A stretch of 64,000 nucleotides of DNA from Nocardioides pelophilus (GTDB lineage: Bacteria; Actinomycetota; Actinomycetes; Propionibacteriales; Nocardioidaceae), in contig NZ_JACEHF010000004.1 in assembly GCF_014180685.1 (NCBI RefSeq), positions 1 to 64,000 of the forward strand, written 5' to 3'. This document shows positions 1 through 8,881 of the stretch, one piece after another. The translations under genes were made by a program, and so were the position numbers. How positions within the stretch are numbered: the stretch's first letter is position 1; each line of letters opens with the position of its first letter. The notes below the pieces were generated by a model. The model searched no databases. It was not told where the DNA came from and saw only the letters and a list, made by a program, of their open reading frames with translations.

Positions 1-1
1 C

Positions 2-112
2 TCGATCGCCGCGAAGGAGCGTGAGGAGCGGGAGGAGACCCGGGTGCACCCGGGCGACATCCGCAGGGGCCGGGTCGGCGGCGGCAAGGACCGGGACCGG
101 CAGGTCCAGTGA
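2..112 (+). CDS. C-terminal tail of an unidentified protein (cut by window edge)
   Basis: An open frame enters from the left edge and stops at the TGA at 110-112, eight bases before the GTG of the next gene. It encodes 36 residues, strongly charged (runs of K, E, R, D), as expected for a cytoplasmic C-terminal tail, for example that of a membrane transporter. No domain is visible, so the product cannot be named. The tight spacing suggests co-transcription with the downstream methyltransferase gene. Confidence 0.45.
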   Translation, partial: SIAAKEREEREETRVHPGDIRRGRVGGGKDRDRQVQ

Positions 113-119
113 GCTGCCC

Positions 120-1253
120 GTGAGCCCACCGCCGCGCCGTCCCCGAGCCCGACAGCAGCGCGGGCAGTCGCATGTCGGTGAGCGGTTCGAGGCCGAGATC
201 GGTCCGGTGGCCCACGGCGGTCATTGCGTGGCGCGCCTTCCGCAGGGTGACGGCGACCGGGTCGTGTTCGTGCGGCACGCATTGCCGGGGGAGCGGGTGG
301 TCGTCGAGATCACCGAGGGCACCGAGGGCGACCGGTTCTGGCGCGGCGACGCCGTCGAGGTGCTCGCCCCGTCGCCGGACCGGGTGGTCGCGCCGTGCCC
401 GTACGCCGGGCCCGGCCAGTGCGGTGGCTGCGACTTCCAGCACGCGTCGTTGCCCGCCCAGCGGGCGTTGAAGGCCCAGGTGGTGCGCGAGCAGCTGCGT
501 CGGCTCGCAGGGCTGGAGGTGGAGGTCGTGGTCGAGGCGGTGCCGGGCGACACCGCGGGCCTGGGTTGGCGGACCCGGCAGCGCTACGTGCCGCTGCCCG
601 GCGGGCGACGCGGGATGCGCAAGCACCGGTCGCACGACGTGGTGCCGGTCGAGCGCTGCCTGCTCGAGGCACCCGACGGCCCGTCGTTCGAGGTGCGCGG
701 CACCTGGTTCGACGTCGCCGCCAGCGGCTTCTGGCAGGTGCACCCCGGCGCGCCGGAGGCCCTGGTCGGCGCCGTGCTGGACGCCCTCGACCCGCAGCCG
801 GGGGAGTCGGCGCTCGATCTCTACGCCGGCGTCGGGCTGTTCAGCCGGTTCCTGCTCGATGCGGTCGGCCCGGGTGGCCGGGTGTGCGCGGTCGAGGGGG
901 ACGGTTCCGCCGTACGGCTGGCGAGGCGGAACTGCCGCGGCCTCGACGCGACGGCCGGCGACGTCGGCGCCGTGCTCGCGACGACGTACGACGCCCCCTT
1001 CGACCTGGTCGTGCTCGACCCGCCGCGCGTGGGTGCGAAGCGGAAGGTCGTCGAGCAGGTCGTCGACCGGCGGCCGCGGGCCGTGGCCTACGTCGCCTGC
1101 GACCCCGCGGCGCTCGCCCGCGACGTGGCGATCTTCGCCGAGCACGGCTACCGGCTCACGGACCTCCGGGCGTTCGACCTGTTCCCGATGACCAGCCACA
1201 CGGAATGCGTTGCGCTGCTGGAGCCTGCGGACGTTTGCGCGCGGCCGCGCTGA
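120..1253 (+). CDS. TrmA/RlmD-family RNA m5U methyltransferase with exchanged 3' end
   Basis: A SAM-dependent methyltransferase that would make 5-methyluridine in rRNA or tRNA. The start is taken as GTG 120, directly after the previous stop; further upstream the frame overlaps that gene. Seen: a TRAM-like N-terminal beta domain, four cysteines spaced as in iron-sulfur RlmD proteins (C93, C101, C104, C180), a SAM-binding region (LDLYAGVGLFS), the DPPR motif at D300 and the probable catalytic cysteine C327 in VACDPAAL. At 377 residues it is shorter than E. coli RlmD (433), as is common in actinobacteria. The last 24 codons (FPMTSHTECVALLEPA and tail) look replaced: a related 3' end in the more usual form FPMTHHVECVALLEPA lies at 28.67 kb. 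The exact target base cannot be told. Confidence 0.85.
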   Translation: MSPPPRRPRARQQRGQSHVGERFEAEIGPVAHGGHCVARLPQGDGDRVVFVRHALPGERVVVEITEGTEGDRFWRGDAVEVLAPSPDRVVAPCPYAGPGQCGGCDFQHASLPAQRALKAQVVREQLRRLAGLEVEVVVEAVPGDTAGLGWRTRQRYVPLPGGRRGMRKHRSHDVVPVERCLLEAPDGPSFEVRGTWFDVAASGFWQVHPGAPEALVGAVLDALDPQPGESALDLYAGVGLFSRFLLDAVGPGGRVCAVEGDGSAVRLARRNCRGLDATAGDVGAVLATTYDAPFDLVVLDPPRVGAKRKVVEQVVDRRPRAVAYVACDPAALARDVAIFAEHGYRLTDLRAFDLFPMTSHTECVALLEPADVCARPR

Positions 1254-1479
1254 ACGAGCCTTCACACGGGAAACAAGTCAACGGCGCGACAGACATCCTT
1301 CTGTGTCATCCCCCTTGGCGCCACAGATCAGATGTCACCTATCCGTGCAGCAGACCCGCCGTGGTGCTGTCACTGCTGAGCGCCGCAGCGTGAAAGGCAT
1401 CCGAAAGGGGGGAAGCAGGCAGGACCGCCATCGTCGTGGAAGAGCCCGGGATCCGGGTCCCCACACAAGGAGCATCCCC

Positions 1480-2094
1480 ATGGACAGGTCCACGAACATC
1501 CTCATCTCGTACTACTCCTCGACCGGCGGCGTGCACCGGCTCGCGGAGGCAGTGGCCGCTGGGGCCGAGAAGGCGGGAGCCGATGTGCGGCTGCGCCGGG
1601 TTCCCGAGCTGGCGCCCGCATCGGCGATCGCGGCCAATCCCGTCTGGGCCGAGCACGTCGCCAGCACGGACCACCTTCCCGAGGTGACCCTCGACGACCT
1701 GAGGTGGGCAGACGGCGTGGCCTTGGGGACGCCCACGCGCTTCGGGCTTCCCAGCGCCCAGATGAAGCAGTTCATCGACCAGACCGGTGGCCTGTGGTTC
1801 CGGCGCGAGCTCGAGGGCAAGGCGTATGCCTCGTTCACCGCGACCAGCACGGACCACGGCGGCGTCGAGGCGACGATCCTTGCTCTCAACAACACCTTCT
1901 ACCACTGGGGCGGCATTATCGTGCCGCCCGGTTACACCGCTGAGGTCCAGCACGAGCACGGGAACCCGTACGGCGCCAGCCACGTCGCCAAGGGCGGCGC
2001 CGCACCGGGCGACGTGGCCCTGCTCTCGGCGCAGCACCTGGGCGAGCGGCTGGCTGTCGTGGCCTCGCAGACCCACGAGCTCCGGGCCGGCTGA
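1480..2094 (+). CDS. wrbA: WrbA-type NAD(P)H:quinone oxidoreductase (flavodoxin fold)
   Basis: A cytoplasmic FMN enzyme that reduces quinones by two electrons and so limits radical formation. The start is ATG 1480 with AAGGAG eight bases upstream; the open frame extends further 5' but without family similarity. At 204 residues it matches WrbA (198 in E. coli). Seen: the FMN phosphate loop SSTGGVHRLAEAV near residues 13-25, the family motif GTPTRFGLPSAQMKQFID around residue 85, and a tyrosine-containing C-terminal segment. It is the first gene of a run continuing 25 bases later into an EamA transporter and an AfsR-like regulator. The 226 bases upstream hold short imperfect inverted repeats but no operator I can name. 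Confidence 0.9.
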   Translation: MDRSTNILISYYSSTGGVHRLAEAVAAGAEKAGADVRLRRVPELAPASAIAANPVWAEHVASTDHLPEVTLDDLRWADGVALGTPTRFGLPSAQMKQFIDQTGGLWFRRELEGKAYASFTATSTDHGGVEATILALNNTFYHWGGIIVPPGYTAEVQHEHGNPYGASHVAKGGAAPGDVALLSAQHLGERLAVVASQTHELRAG

Positions 2095-2118
2095 CCGGGC
2101 GCGGCCGAGGAGACCGTC

Positions 2119-3156
2119 GTGCGACACCACCGTTCCCAGCCCGTCCTGCTGGTCCTGGCCCTGACCGCGGTGGCGCCCGCCCTGTGGGGCACCACCTACT
2201 TCGTCACCACCGAGTGGTTGCCCGAGGACCGCCCGCTGCTCGCCGGCACGCTGCGCGCCCTGCCGGCAGGCCTGCTCCTGGTCGCGGTCACGCGCACCGT
2301 GCCCCGGGGCGCCTGGTGGTGGCGCGCCGGGGTCCTCGGGGTGCTCAACATCGGCGCCTTCTTCGCCCTGCTGTTCGTGGCCGCCTACCGTCTCCCCGGC
2401 GGGGTGGCCGCGACGCTGGGGGCGGTGCAGCCGCTGGTGGTCGTCGCGCTCTCGGCCGTGCTGCTGCACGAGCGGGTGAGCGGCCGAGCCGTGCTCGCGG
2501 GCGTCACCGGCGTGCTGGGAGTCGGGCTCCTCGTCCTGCGCGGCGACGCCCACCTGGACGTCCTCGGTGTCGTGGCCGGCCTGCTCGGGGCCGCGTCGAT
2601 GGCGGTGGGCGTCGTCCTGACCAAGCGGTGGGGCCGTCCGGCGGACGTGGGGGTCGTCGCCTTCACCGGCTGGATCCTGTCAGCCGGCGGGCTCTTCCTG
2701 CTGCCGCTCACGCTGGTCTGGGAGGGCCTGCCCGGCAGTGTCTCCGGCAGCGAGACGCTGGCGCTGGGCTACATGACCTTCGTCAACACCGCGCTCACCT
2801 ACTACCTCTGGGTCCGTGGGATCCAGCTGCTCCCGGCGAGCCGGGTGGCATACCTGGGCCTGCTCTCCCCCGTGGTGGCGACGGTGGTGGGCCTCGCTGC
2901 GGCCGGTGAGACCCTGTCCGGCTTGCAGGTCGTGGGCCTGCTGCTCGCCCTCGGGAGCCTGGTGGCCGCCCAGTCCCGCGGCGGTCTCGGCCCTCGGTCC
3001 GTGCCTCCCTCGCGGGTCGCCCGGTCCCGTACCGTTGCGCCGTGGAGGTCCCGGTCGAGTTCCTGGTCCTCGGACCGCTCGAGGTCCGGGTCGACGGGAC
3101 CGTCGTCGCCCTCCGCGGCGGACGCCCCCGCACCCTGGTCCACGCGCTCCTCCTGA
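2119..3156 (+). CDS. EamA/DMT-family transporter
   Basis: A drug/metabolite transporter with about ten membrane helices formed by two EamA repeats. The GTG at 2119 follows GAGGAG and lies 24 bases after wrbA. Helical segments are evident from residue 10 onward; motifs such as WGTTYFVTTEWLP and the second-half LWVRGIQLLPASRVAYLGLLSPVVAT are typical. The last helix ends near residue 293; the remaining 50 or so residues are Ser/Arg/Pro-rich and low-complexity because the frame runs 115 bases into the next gene. Substrate unknown; small-molecule export is likely. It resembles the EamA protein at 20.6-21.7 kb, suggesting an old duplication or shared ancestry. Confidence 0.85.
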   Translation: MRHHRSQPVLLVLALTAVAPALWGTTYFVTTEWLPEDRPLLAGTLRALPAGLLLVAVTRTVPRGAWWWRAGVLGVLNIGAFFALLFVAAYRLPGGVAATLGAVQPLVVVALSAVLLHERVSGRAVLAGVTGVLGVGLLVLRGDAHLDVLGVVAGLLGAASMAVGVVLTKRWGRPADVGVVAFTGWILSAGGLFLLPLTLVWEGLPGSVSGSETLALGYMTFVNTALTYYLWVRGIQLLPASRVAYLGLLSPVVATVVGLAAAGETLSGLQVVGLLLALGSLVAAQSRGGLGPRSVPPSRVARSRTVAPWRSRSSSWSSDRSRSGSTGPSSPSAADAPAPWSTRSS

Positions 3157-6059
3157 ACCGGCGGCTCGCCCAACCGGTCGAGCTTCTCGCGGAGCGCCTC
3201 TGGGAGCGCGACGCCCCGGTCGACGGCTCGAACGCCGTGCACCAGCTCGTCTCCTACCTGCGGCGTGCCCTCGGGCCCGTCGGTCGGCAGGTCCTGGTCA
3301 CCACGGCGACCGGCTACCGCCTTGACGTGTCGGACGACTGCCTCGACGCGGAGCGGCTCGAGCGGCTCGTGCGCTCGGCGATGGCGGGCACGGCGTCCCC
3401 CTCGGGTGTGGAGGTCCGCCGGGGCCTGGCCGAGGCCGATGAGGCAGTCCGCCTGTGGCGTGGCGAGCCGTACGCCGAGTCCGCGCACCACGAGTGGCTG
3501 GGTGGCGAGCGCGCGCGCCTCCAGGAGACGTACCTGGAGGCGCAGGAGACCCGGCTCGACGCCATGCTGGCCCTGGGGCGGCACCGCGAGGTCGTGATGG
3601 AGGCGCAGTCACTCAGCGCCGCCTACCCGCTGCGCGAGAAGCTGCACGCCCAGCTCTCGCTGGCGCTGTACCGCACCGGGCGACAGGGGGAGGCGCTCGA
3701 GGCGCACCGCGGCGTACGCGAGCTGCTGGCCCGCGAGCTCGGCCTGGACCCGGGTGGTGAGCTCCGGGAGCTCGAGCTCGCGATCCTCCGCCAGGATGCT
3801 GCCCTGGACTGGGTGGCGCCGTACGACGAGTCGGCCACGCGCGCCGGCGAGGGGCTCGCGACAGCCGCCGCGACGGCGGCGGACGAGGCGCCCCGCGTCC
3901 GACCGGCGCCCCATGCCGTGGTCGAGCCGCCGCTGTCCATGGTCGGCCGGGACCACGACCTGGCCACCGCCACCGCCACGATGCGGACCGCGCCCGTCTA
4001 CACGATCACCGGCCCTGCCGGAGTCGGGAAGACCCGCTTGGCGGCAGCCGTCGCCGCGGCCGACGAGCGGCCCGTGTGGTGGGTCGACCTCAGCAGCGTG
4101 GCCCGCGAGCAGGACGTGCCGGCTGCGCTCGCCGACGCCCTCGACCTCCGACCGGCGGCCGGGCAGGACGCCCTCGTGACCGTCGCCGACGCCGTGCGCG
4201 ACGCCCGCGGACTGCTGGTGCTGGACAGCTGCGAGCACCTCGTCGCGGCTGTCGGGTCGACGGTGATGGCTCTACGTGAGGTGGCGCCGTCGCTGAGCGT
4301 GCTCATGACCAGCCGACGACCCGTGGGACCGGTCGGGGGGACCGTCCACCAGCTCGCGCCGCTGGCCGTGCCCCCCGACGCCCTCGACGGCGCGCAGGAG
4401 CTCGCGGACAACCCTGCCGTGCGCATGTTCTGCGACCGTGCGCGCTCCCTGCGGGCGGACTTCGCGGCGACCGACGAGCGCCTCCGCGACATCGCGGCGA
4501 TGGTGCGCACGCTCGACGGCCTGCCGTTGGGCATCGAGGTGGCCGCGGCCAACAGTGACGTCCTGACCACCGCGATGCTGCGTCAGCGCATCGAGGCACA
4601 CGCGGACGGCCCCGTGGCCGAGGCGTCCTCGGTGCTGCCGCACCCCCGTTCCCTCACGGCAGCGCTCGACGCCAGCGTCGTGCTCCTGACGCCGGCGGAG
4701 CGGGAGCTGCTGTGGGAGCTCAGCGTCTTCCCCGCCAGCTTCACCGTCGGGGCCGCGGCGGCCGTCGCGGGCCAGGACGAGGAGGAGGTCCTCGGCCGGC
4801 TCGCGTCCCTGGTGCGCCAGTCGCTCGTCGTGCTCGACGAGCGGCACCGCCTGCTGGGACCGATACGGGCGTACGCCGCCAGGCGGGCGGCGGCCGAGCT
4901 GGACGTGGACTCCATCCGGGGGCGCCATGCCGACTGGGTCGCCTCGGTGTCCGGGTCGGTCCGGCGGCGGAGCGGCGGACTGGCCCAGCGCCACGAGCTG
5001 ACCACCCTGCGGCCCCTGGTCGCCGACGCCCGCGCCGCGCTCGCCTGGTCCCTCGAGCAGCGGCGGCTGGAGCCGGCCGCCACGATCGCCGCCGCGTTCT
5101 CCTGGGTGTGGACGCTCCACGGCCAGGCACCCGAGGGGCTCGACTGGCTGCTGCAGGTCAGGCAGCTCTCGGACGAGGAGGGACGGACGGACCCCGACGC
5201 CGCTCTGGCCCGGGCCAGCGTGCTGCGGAGCGTGGGGCTCCTCGCGAACCCGATGGGACGCCTCGAGCTCGCCCGCGACGCCTGCACGGAGGCGATCGCG
5301 CTCGCCGAGCGCCACGGGGACCCCGAGGGCGCCGCGGCAGCCGCGCTGACCCTGGCGGTCTCCGAGTGGGCGCTGGGGGACATGGCGGCGTCGGCCCGCG
5401 CCGCCGACCGTGCCCGGGACCTCCTGGGCGAGCGCTCCGACACGTGGGGGTACGTCGCGGCACGTGTCCTGCGGGCCCGCGCTGCGCTCGACGGCGGCGA
5501 GGGGGCGGCCGGCGCTCTGCTCGAGGAGGCGACGGTGCTGGCGCAGACGGCCAACGAGCCGCACATGCTCGGGCTGGCCCTCGTCTGCAGTGCCCGGCTG
5601 GCGTTCCGTGACGGCGACGGCGACACCGCGATGGTGGCCGGCGCCGAAGCGCTACGGGTCTGGCGACAGATCGACTACAAGGAGGGTGAGATCTCGGCGC
5701 TCAACGCCCTGTCCCGCGCGTCCGCCGGCCTCGGTGACCCGGAGGCCGCGACCGCGCACGCCCGCGAGGCGCTGGCGGTTGCCCGCACCATCCAGCTGCG
5801 CGGCGGGATGTGCGAGGCGCTGGAGTCCCTCGCGCTGGTCGCGGCGGCCGACGGACGCCGCGAGCACGCCGCGCTCCTCCTCGCGGTCGCGTCGCGCGAG
5901 CGAGGCCGGCTCTCCGCGCCGGTCCCGCCCGCTGATGCGGGCGCAGTCACCGCACTGTCCCAGGACGTCACGCGATCCCTCGGCGCGGCCGTGGCGATGG
6001 TCGAGGCCCGGGCGAAGATCAGCCGGTTCGACGACCTCGTCGACGAGCTGCTGCGCTGA
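3042..6059 (+). CDS. AfsR/SARP-type giant transcriptional regulator 1
   Basis: A predicted DNA-binding regulator of 1005 residues. Domains in order: OmpR-like winged helix (about 5-95, starting EFLVLGPLEVRVDG), bacterial transcriptional activation domain (about 100-245), STAND/NB-ARC ATPase with Walker A GPAGVGKT at 324-331, then an all-helical TPR-like C-terminal half. This is the AfsR architecture. The GTG at 3042 fits the start of the winged helix but has no clear ribosome site; translation may be coupled to the upstream EamA gene, whose end it overlaps by 115 bases. Such proteins usually activate secondary metabolism or export genes. It is one of two possible readers of the GGACAG repeats found in this block. 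Confidence 0.88.
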   Translation: MEVPVEFLVLGPLEVRVDGTVVALRGGRPRTLVHALLLNRRLAQPVELLAERLWERDAPVDGSNAVHQLVSYLRRALGPVGRQVLVTTATGYRLDVSDDCLDAERLERLVRSAMAGTASPSGVEVRRGLAEADEAVRLWRGEPYAESAHHEWLGGERARLQETYLEAQETRLDAMLALGRHREVVMEAQSLSAAYPLREKLHAQLSLALYRTGRQGEALEAHRGVRELLARELGLDPGGELRELELAILRQDAALDWVAPYDESATRAGEGLATAAATAADEAPRVRPAPHAVVEPPLSMVGRDHDLATATATMRTAPVYTITGPAGVGKTRLAAAVAAADERPVWWVDLSSVAREQDVPAALADALDLRPAAGQDALVTVADAVRDARGLLVLDSCEHLVAAVGSTVMALREVAPSLSVLMTSRRPVGPVGGTVHQLAPLAVPPDALDGAQELADNPAVRMFCDRARSLRADFAATDERLRDIAAMVRTLDGLPLGIEVAAANSDVLTTAMLRQRIEAHADGPVAEASSVLPHPRSLTAALDASVVLLTPAERELLWELSVFPASFTVGAAAAVAGQDEEEVLGRLASLVRQSLVVLDERHRLLGPIRAYAARRAAAELDVDSIRGRHADWVASVSGSVRRRSGGLAQRHELTTLRPLVADARAALAWSLEQRRLEPAATIAAAFSWVWTLHGQAPEGLDWLLQVRQLSDEEGRTDPDAALARASVLRSVGLLANPMGRLELARDACTEAIALAERHGDPEGAAAAALTLAVSEWALGDMAASARAADRARDLLGERSDTWGYVAARVLRARAALDGGEGAAGALLEEATVLAQTANEPHMLGLALVCSARLAFRDGDGDTAMVAGAEALRVWRQIDYKEGEISALNALSRASAGLGDPEAATAHAREALAVARTIQLRGGMCEALESLALVAAADGRREHAALLLAVASRERGRLSAPVPPADAGAVTALSQDVTRSLGAAVAMVEARAKISRFDDLVDELLR

Positions 6060-6400
6060 ACGCCGCGGCGTCCACCTCGTCCGGTGCCCGCCCCACCACG
6101 CGCTGGTACCCGTCGGGGTCCGTGGCGCCCTCCGTGCACAGCAGCACGACCCGGGACTCGTGATCGAGTCCGAGGCGTCCCCGCACCTCCGGCTCGTCGG
6201 CCAGCGCCAGGAGGGCCGCGGCCGCGGCAGCGCCGGTCTCACCGGCGGCCACTCCGTCCTCGGCGAGGAGGACCATGGCCGTCTCGGCGAGAGCGTCGTC
6301 GATCACCAGGCTCCCCGTCAGACCTGCCCGCAGCGTCGGCCACGCGAGCAGCGACGGTGTCCCACAGTTCAGTCCAGCCATGATGGATCTGTGGGGACCT
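6019..6400 (-). pseudogene. 3' fragment of diaminopropionate ammonia-lyase gene
   Basis: Reading the minus strand from about 6400 gives GPHRSIMAGLNCGTPS and then a segment ending in STEGATDP-like residues (here LLCTEGATDPDGYQRVVG). This is typical of the C-terminal third of the PLP enzyme diaminopropionate ammonia-lyase. The N-terminal two thirds, including the PLP lysine, are missing: upstream of GPH the frame becomes non-homologous sequence at the junction near 6391-6402. The frame runs to a stop at 6019 inside the AfsR gene end. The fragment cannot be an active enzyme. It abuts a similarly truncated M20 peptidase gene on the other strand. Confidence 0.75.
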
Positions 6401-6908
6401 GGCCGAGCTGAGCAGGACCGACGTCGGGACCACCGTGACTCCCACAATCGTGCAGGCGGGCTCCGCGGCAAACACCGTTCCGGGTTCCGGGTCCTTCGCC
6501 GTCGATGTCAGGGCTCGGACGGTGACGGAGCAGCAGCGCGTCGACCGAGCCATGCAGTCGCTCCGCCCAGCACTGCCGTGGGCCACGCTCGACATCGATG
6601 GCGGCCCGAACCGGCCACCCATGGAAGCCTCGTCCTCGGCGGGTCTCTACGCCCGGATCTGTGCGCTCGCCGCACGCCTCGACATGCCGGAGCCGAGGTC
6701 CGTGGCCGTGGGCGGGGCCTCCGACGGCAACTTCACGGCCGGCGTCGGGACTCCGACTCTCGACGGTCTCGGCGCCATCGGCGGGGGAGCCCATGCCGAC
6801 GACGAGCACGTAGTCATCGACGAGCTGCCCGGCCGGACCCACCTCCTGACCGCCTTCGTGCGCGACCTTGTCGGCGGGGAGGCCCGATCCGACCACGCCC
6901 ACGCGTAG
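6399..6908 (+). pseudogene. 3' fragment of an M20-family metallopeptidase/amidohydrolase gene
   Basis: From about 6399 the plus strand encodes LAELSRTDVGTTVTPTIV, then NTVPGSGSFAVDVR and later GGASDGNFTAGVGTPTLDGLG and GGGAHADDEHV. These are the dimerisation domain and last metal-ligand region of ArgE/carboxypeptidase-G2-like M20 hydrolases. The first half, carrying the other zinc ligands, is absent. Genes for M20 hydrolases often neighbour diaminopropionate ammonia-lyase genes, and here the two remnants point away from each other and meet at one breakpoint. An internal GTG at 6435 could start a peptide of 157 residues, but it would lack the catalytic domain. Confidence 0.75.
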
Positions 6909-6949
6909 CGGGTCGTGGACCGCACGATCGGCGGCGCCCTGCGTCCGGG

Positions 6950-7177
6950 TCAGGACTCCGTCCGGTCCTCTTCCGCGACGAGGTGCGCGGTGAAGGTCGT
7001 GTCGCGCAAGGACGCCACGATGTCGGAGCTCGTCATCGTGCCGAGGACCGTGAGCAGCCCCGACTTGGCGTCGGCTGTCACGGCCTGGACGCCGTCGACG
7101 TCTCGAACCAGCGCGGTGGCGCGCCGTACGCATCGACGACAGCGCATGCCGTCGACGGAGAAGGTCAGTGTGCGCAT
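6950..7177 (-). CDS. HMA-domain metal chaperone, 75 aa
   Basis: A small heavy-metal-associated (ferredoxin-like) domain protein, probably a cytoplasmic copper chaperone handing Cu(I) to a P-type ATPase. The metal site is MRCRRC (two cysteines spaced CxxC, residues 12-17 region), followed by the usual beta-alpha-beta pattern; the length of 75 residues is normal. The site is more arginine-rich than the standard MTCxxC. It lies downstream of the MFS exporter on the same strand, but a strong hairpin at 7222-7249 separates them. It converges with the M20 fragment. Confidence 0.8.
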   Translation of the reverse strand: MRTLTFSVDGMRCRRCVRRATALVRDVDGVQAVTADAKSGLLTVLGTMTSSDIVASLRDTTFTAHLVAEEDRTES

Positions 7178-7221
7178 GGGCGTGCCTCCGAACGGGGGAT
7201 GGTGGACAGGAAAGGTCGGCG

Positions 7222-7249
7222 CCCCGTCCGCCGCTGGGCGGACGGGGCT
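7222..7249 (-). terminator. Hairpin terminator after the MFS exporter gene
   Basis: A perfect 12-bp inverted repeat (GCCCCGTCCGCC / GGCGGACGGGGC) with a 4-base loop lies ten bases after the MFS stop codon. There is no long T run, which is usual for GC-rich actinobacteria. Confidence 0.7.
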
Positions 7250-7258
7250 CGACGTCTT

Positions 7259-8710
7259 TCAGCTCGCTCCCACGCGTGCTTCCTCGGCGGAAGGCGCCGC
7301 AGGGGAGGCGGCTGGTCGCAGCGTCAGTGCCGCGATCAGCGCTCCGGCACCGGCGATGGCGGCGGCGCCCCACAGGCCAGCTGAGAAGCCGTTCGTCAGA
7401 GCGTCGGCGTCGCCGATCTGGTCGGCGCCGTACGCGGCGGCCACGGCCGTCATGGCAGCGAGTCCCAGCGCGGACCCGATCTGGTAGCTGGTGTTGACGA
7501 TTCCTGCCGCGAGCCCGCCTTCCTCAGGGGCGGCCGCTGAGAGCGCGGTGCCCAGAGAGGGGATGAACGCCATCGCCATGCCAGCGGCCGTGACGAGGGT
7601 GGCGGGCAGCACGTCCACGGAGAACGATCCGTCGGGGCTGATGAAGGAGAGCCACACCAGACCGACGGCCAGGGTGGCCAGGCCCGCGACCGTCATCGCC
7701 TTGGTGCCGTGGCGGGCGATCAGGCGCGGAGCGATCGCGACCATGCCGATCATGATGGTCAGCGTGAGCGGCAGCAGCGCCGCGCCGCTGGCGAACGCCC
7801 CGAGCCCCAGCACCTGCTGCAGGTACAGGTTGATGAAGAAGAACATCGGGATCCAGGCAGCACCGAGCAGGAGCTGGGCCACGTTGGCCGCGGCGAGGTC
7901 GGGTGCGCGGAAGATGCCCAGGCGCATCAACGGCTGGCGCAGGCGGGCCTGCAGCGACACGAAGACTCCCAGCAGCACGACTCCGGCGACGGCGGGGATC
8001 ACTGTGGACGAGGCGGTCCAGCCTGCCTCGGGCGCCTGCACGACGGCGTAGACCACGGCTGCGATCCCGGCGGTGACCGTGCCGGCGCCCACGAAGTCGA
8101 TGCTGCCCCGGGTCCTGGCGCCCGCCGGCATGACCGCCGAGGACATGACCAGGACCGCGACGGCCAGCGGCACGTTGATGAAGAACACCCAGGGCCAGCT
8201 GGCGTACTCGGTCAGGACGCCGCCGAGGAAGACGCCGGCGGTGCCGCCGGCGGGTGCGGCGGCGCCGTAGAGCGCCAGGGCCTTGGTGAGCTCCTTGGGG
8301 TTCGCGCCGAAGATGGTGAACAGCAGCGTCAGCGCCGAGGGCGCGATCAGTGCTGCGCCGGCGCCCTGCACGGCGCGGCCGACGATCTCGACGGTGGCGG
8401 TGTCAGCCAGTCCGGCGACCAGCGAGCCAACGGCGAGGATGGCCCAGCCGGCGTTGAAGATGCGCCGAGCCCCGAGCAGGTCGGAGAGGCGTCCTCCCAG
8501 CAGCAGGAGTCCGCCGAACGCGACGACGTAGGCGTTGAAGACCCAGCTGAGGTTCTGCGGATCGAAGCCGAGGTCCTGCTGCATCTCGGGCAGCGCCACC
8601 CCGATGATGGATGTGTCCATGATGACCATGAACTGAGCAGCGGCGATGAGCCCCAGCGCCAGCCAGCGCCGGTCGCCGGTCCTTCCCGCGGTCGGTGCGG
8701 TGGAAGACAT
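7259..8710 (-). CDS. MFS drug exporter, DHA2 (14-TM, EmrB/QacA-like)
   Basis: A proton-driven efflux pump of the inner membrane, 483 residues. Motif A (GGRLSDLLGARRI, about 72-84) follows the second helix, and the N-terminal MDTSIIGVALPEMQ segment matches the DHA2 signature of the first helix. About fourteen hydrophobic segments are present. The start is ATG 8710 with AGAGAGG upstream. It is divergent from the copper chaperone at 8977; the shared 266-base region holds two sets of 11-nt-period repeats, one oriented for each gene, so regulation by a SARP-type factor is likely. The substrate cannot be predicted. A hairpin follows the gene. Confidence 0.9.
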   Translation of the reverse strand: MSSTAPTAGRTGDRRWLALGLIAAAQFMVIMDTSIIGVALPEMQQDLGFDPQNLSWVFNAYVVAFGGLLLLGGRLSDLLGARRIFNAGWAILAVGSLVAGLADTATVEIVGRAVQGAGAALIAPSALTLLFTIFGANPKELTKALALYGAAAPAGGTAGVFLGGVLTEYASWPWVFFINVPLAVAVLVMSSAVMPAGARTRGSIDFVGAGTVTAGIAAVVYAVVQAPEAGWTASSTVIPAVAGVVLLGVFVSLQARLRQPLMRLGIFRAPDLAAANVAQLLLGAAWIPMFFFINLYLQQVLGLGAFASGAALLPLTLTIMIGMVAIAPRLIARHGTKAMTVAGLATLAVGLVWLSFISPDGSFSVDVLPATLVTAAGMAMAFIPSLGTALSAAAPEEGGLAAGIVNTSYQIGSALGLAAMTAVAAAYGADQIGDADALTNGFSAGLWGAAAIAGAGALIAALTLRPAASPAAPSAEEARVGAS

Positions 8711-8778
8711 GGGTTTCCTCTCTTTCAGTGGTGAGCGGCGCAGTGATGCTGCCGATGCAGAGAGGCTGCCCGGGGCGT

Positions 8779-8805
8779 CTGTCCGTCCCCTGTCCCACTC
8801 CTGTC
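8779..8805 (-). promoter_or_regulatory. Triple 11-nt direct repeat upstream of the MFS gene
   Basis: CTGTC occurs at 8779, 8790 and 8801, exactly 11 bases apart; read in the direction of the MFS gene this is (G)GACAG three times. The nearest repeat is about 69 bases from the start codon. Heptamers spaced by 11 bases are the classical arrangement of SARP binding sites. The same element is found at 8855, 15718, 20559 and 27910. Confidence 0.65.
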
Positions 8806-8854
8806 GCCACGAAGCCGGCCCCGGATGGTCGCCAGCCCCGGGTTCATGCAGCGC

Positions 8855-8881
8855 GACAGTCTGCGGACAGCGTCAGGACAG
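8855..8881 (+). promoter_or_regulatory. Triple 11-nt direct repeat upstream of the CopZ-like gene
   Basis: GACAG at 8855, 8866 and 8877, a perfect 11-base period, in the same orientation relative to the chaperone gene as the element at 8779 has to the MFS gene. The last repeat ends 95 bases before the ATG at 8977. Confidence 0.65.

Noticed and set aside
1254-1479. Possible operators in the wrbA upstream region
   Set aside because: Several short imperfect inverted repeats, none with the 11-base period or a recognisable family consensus.
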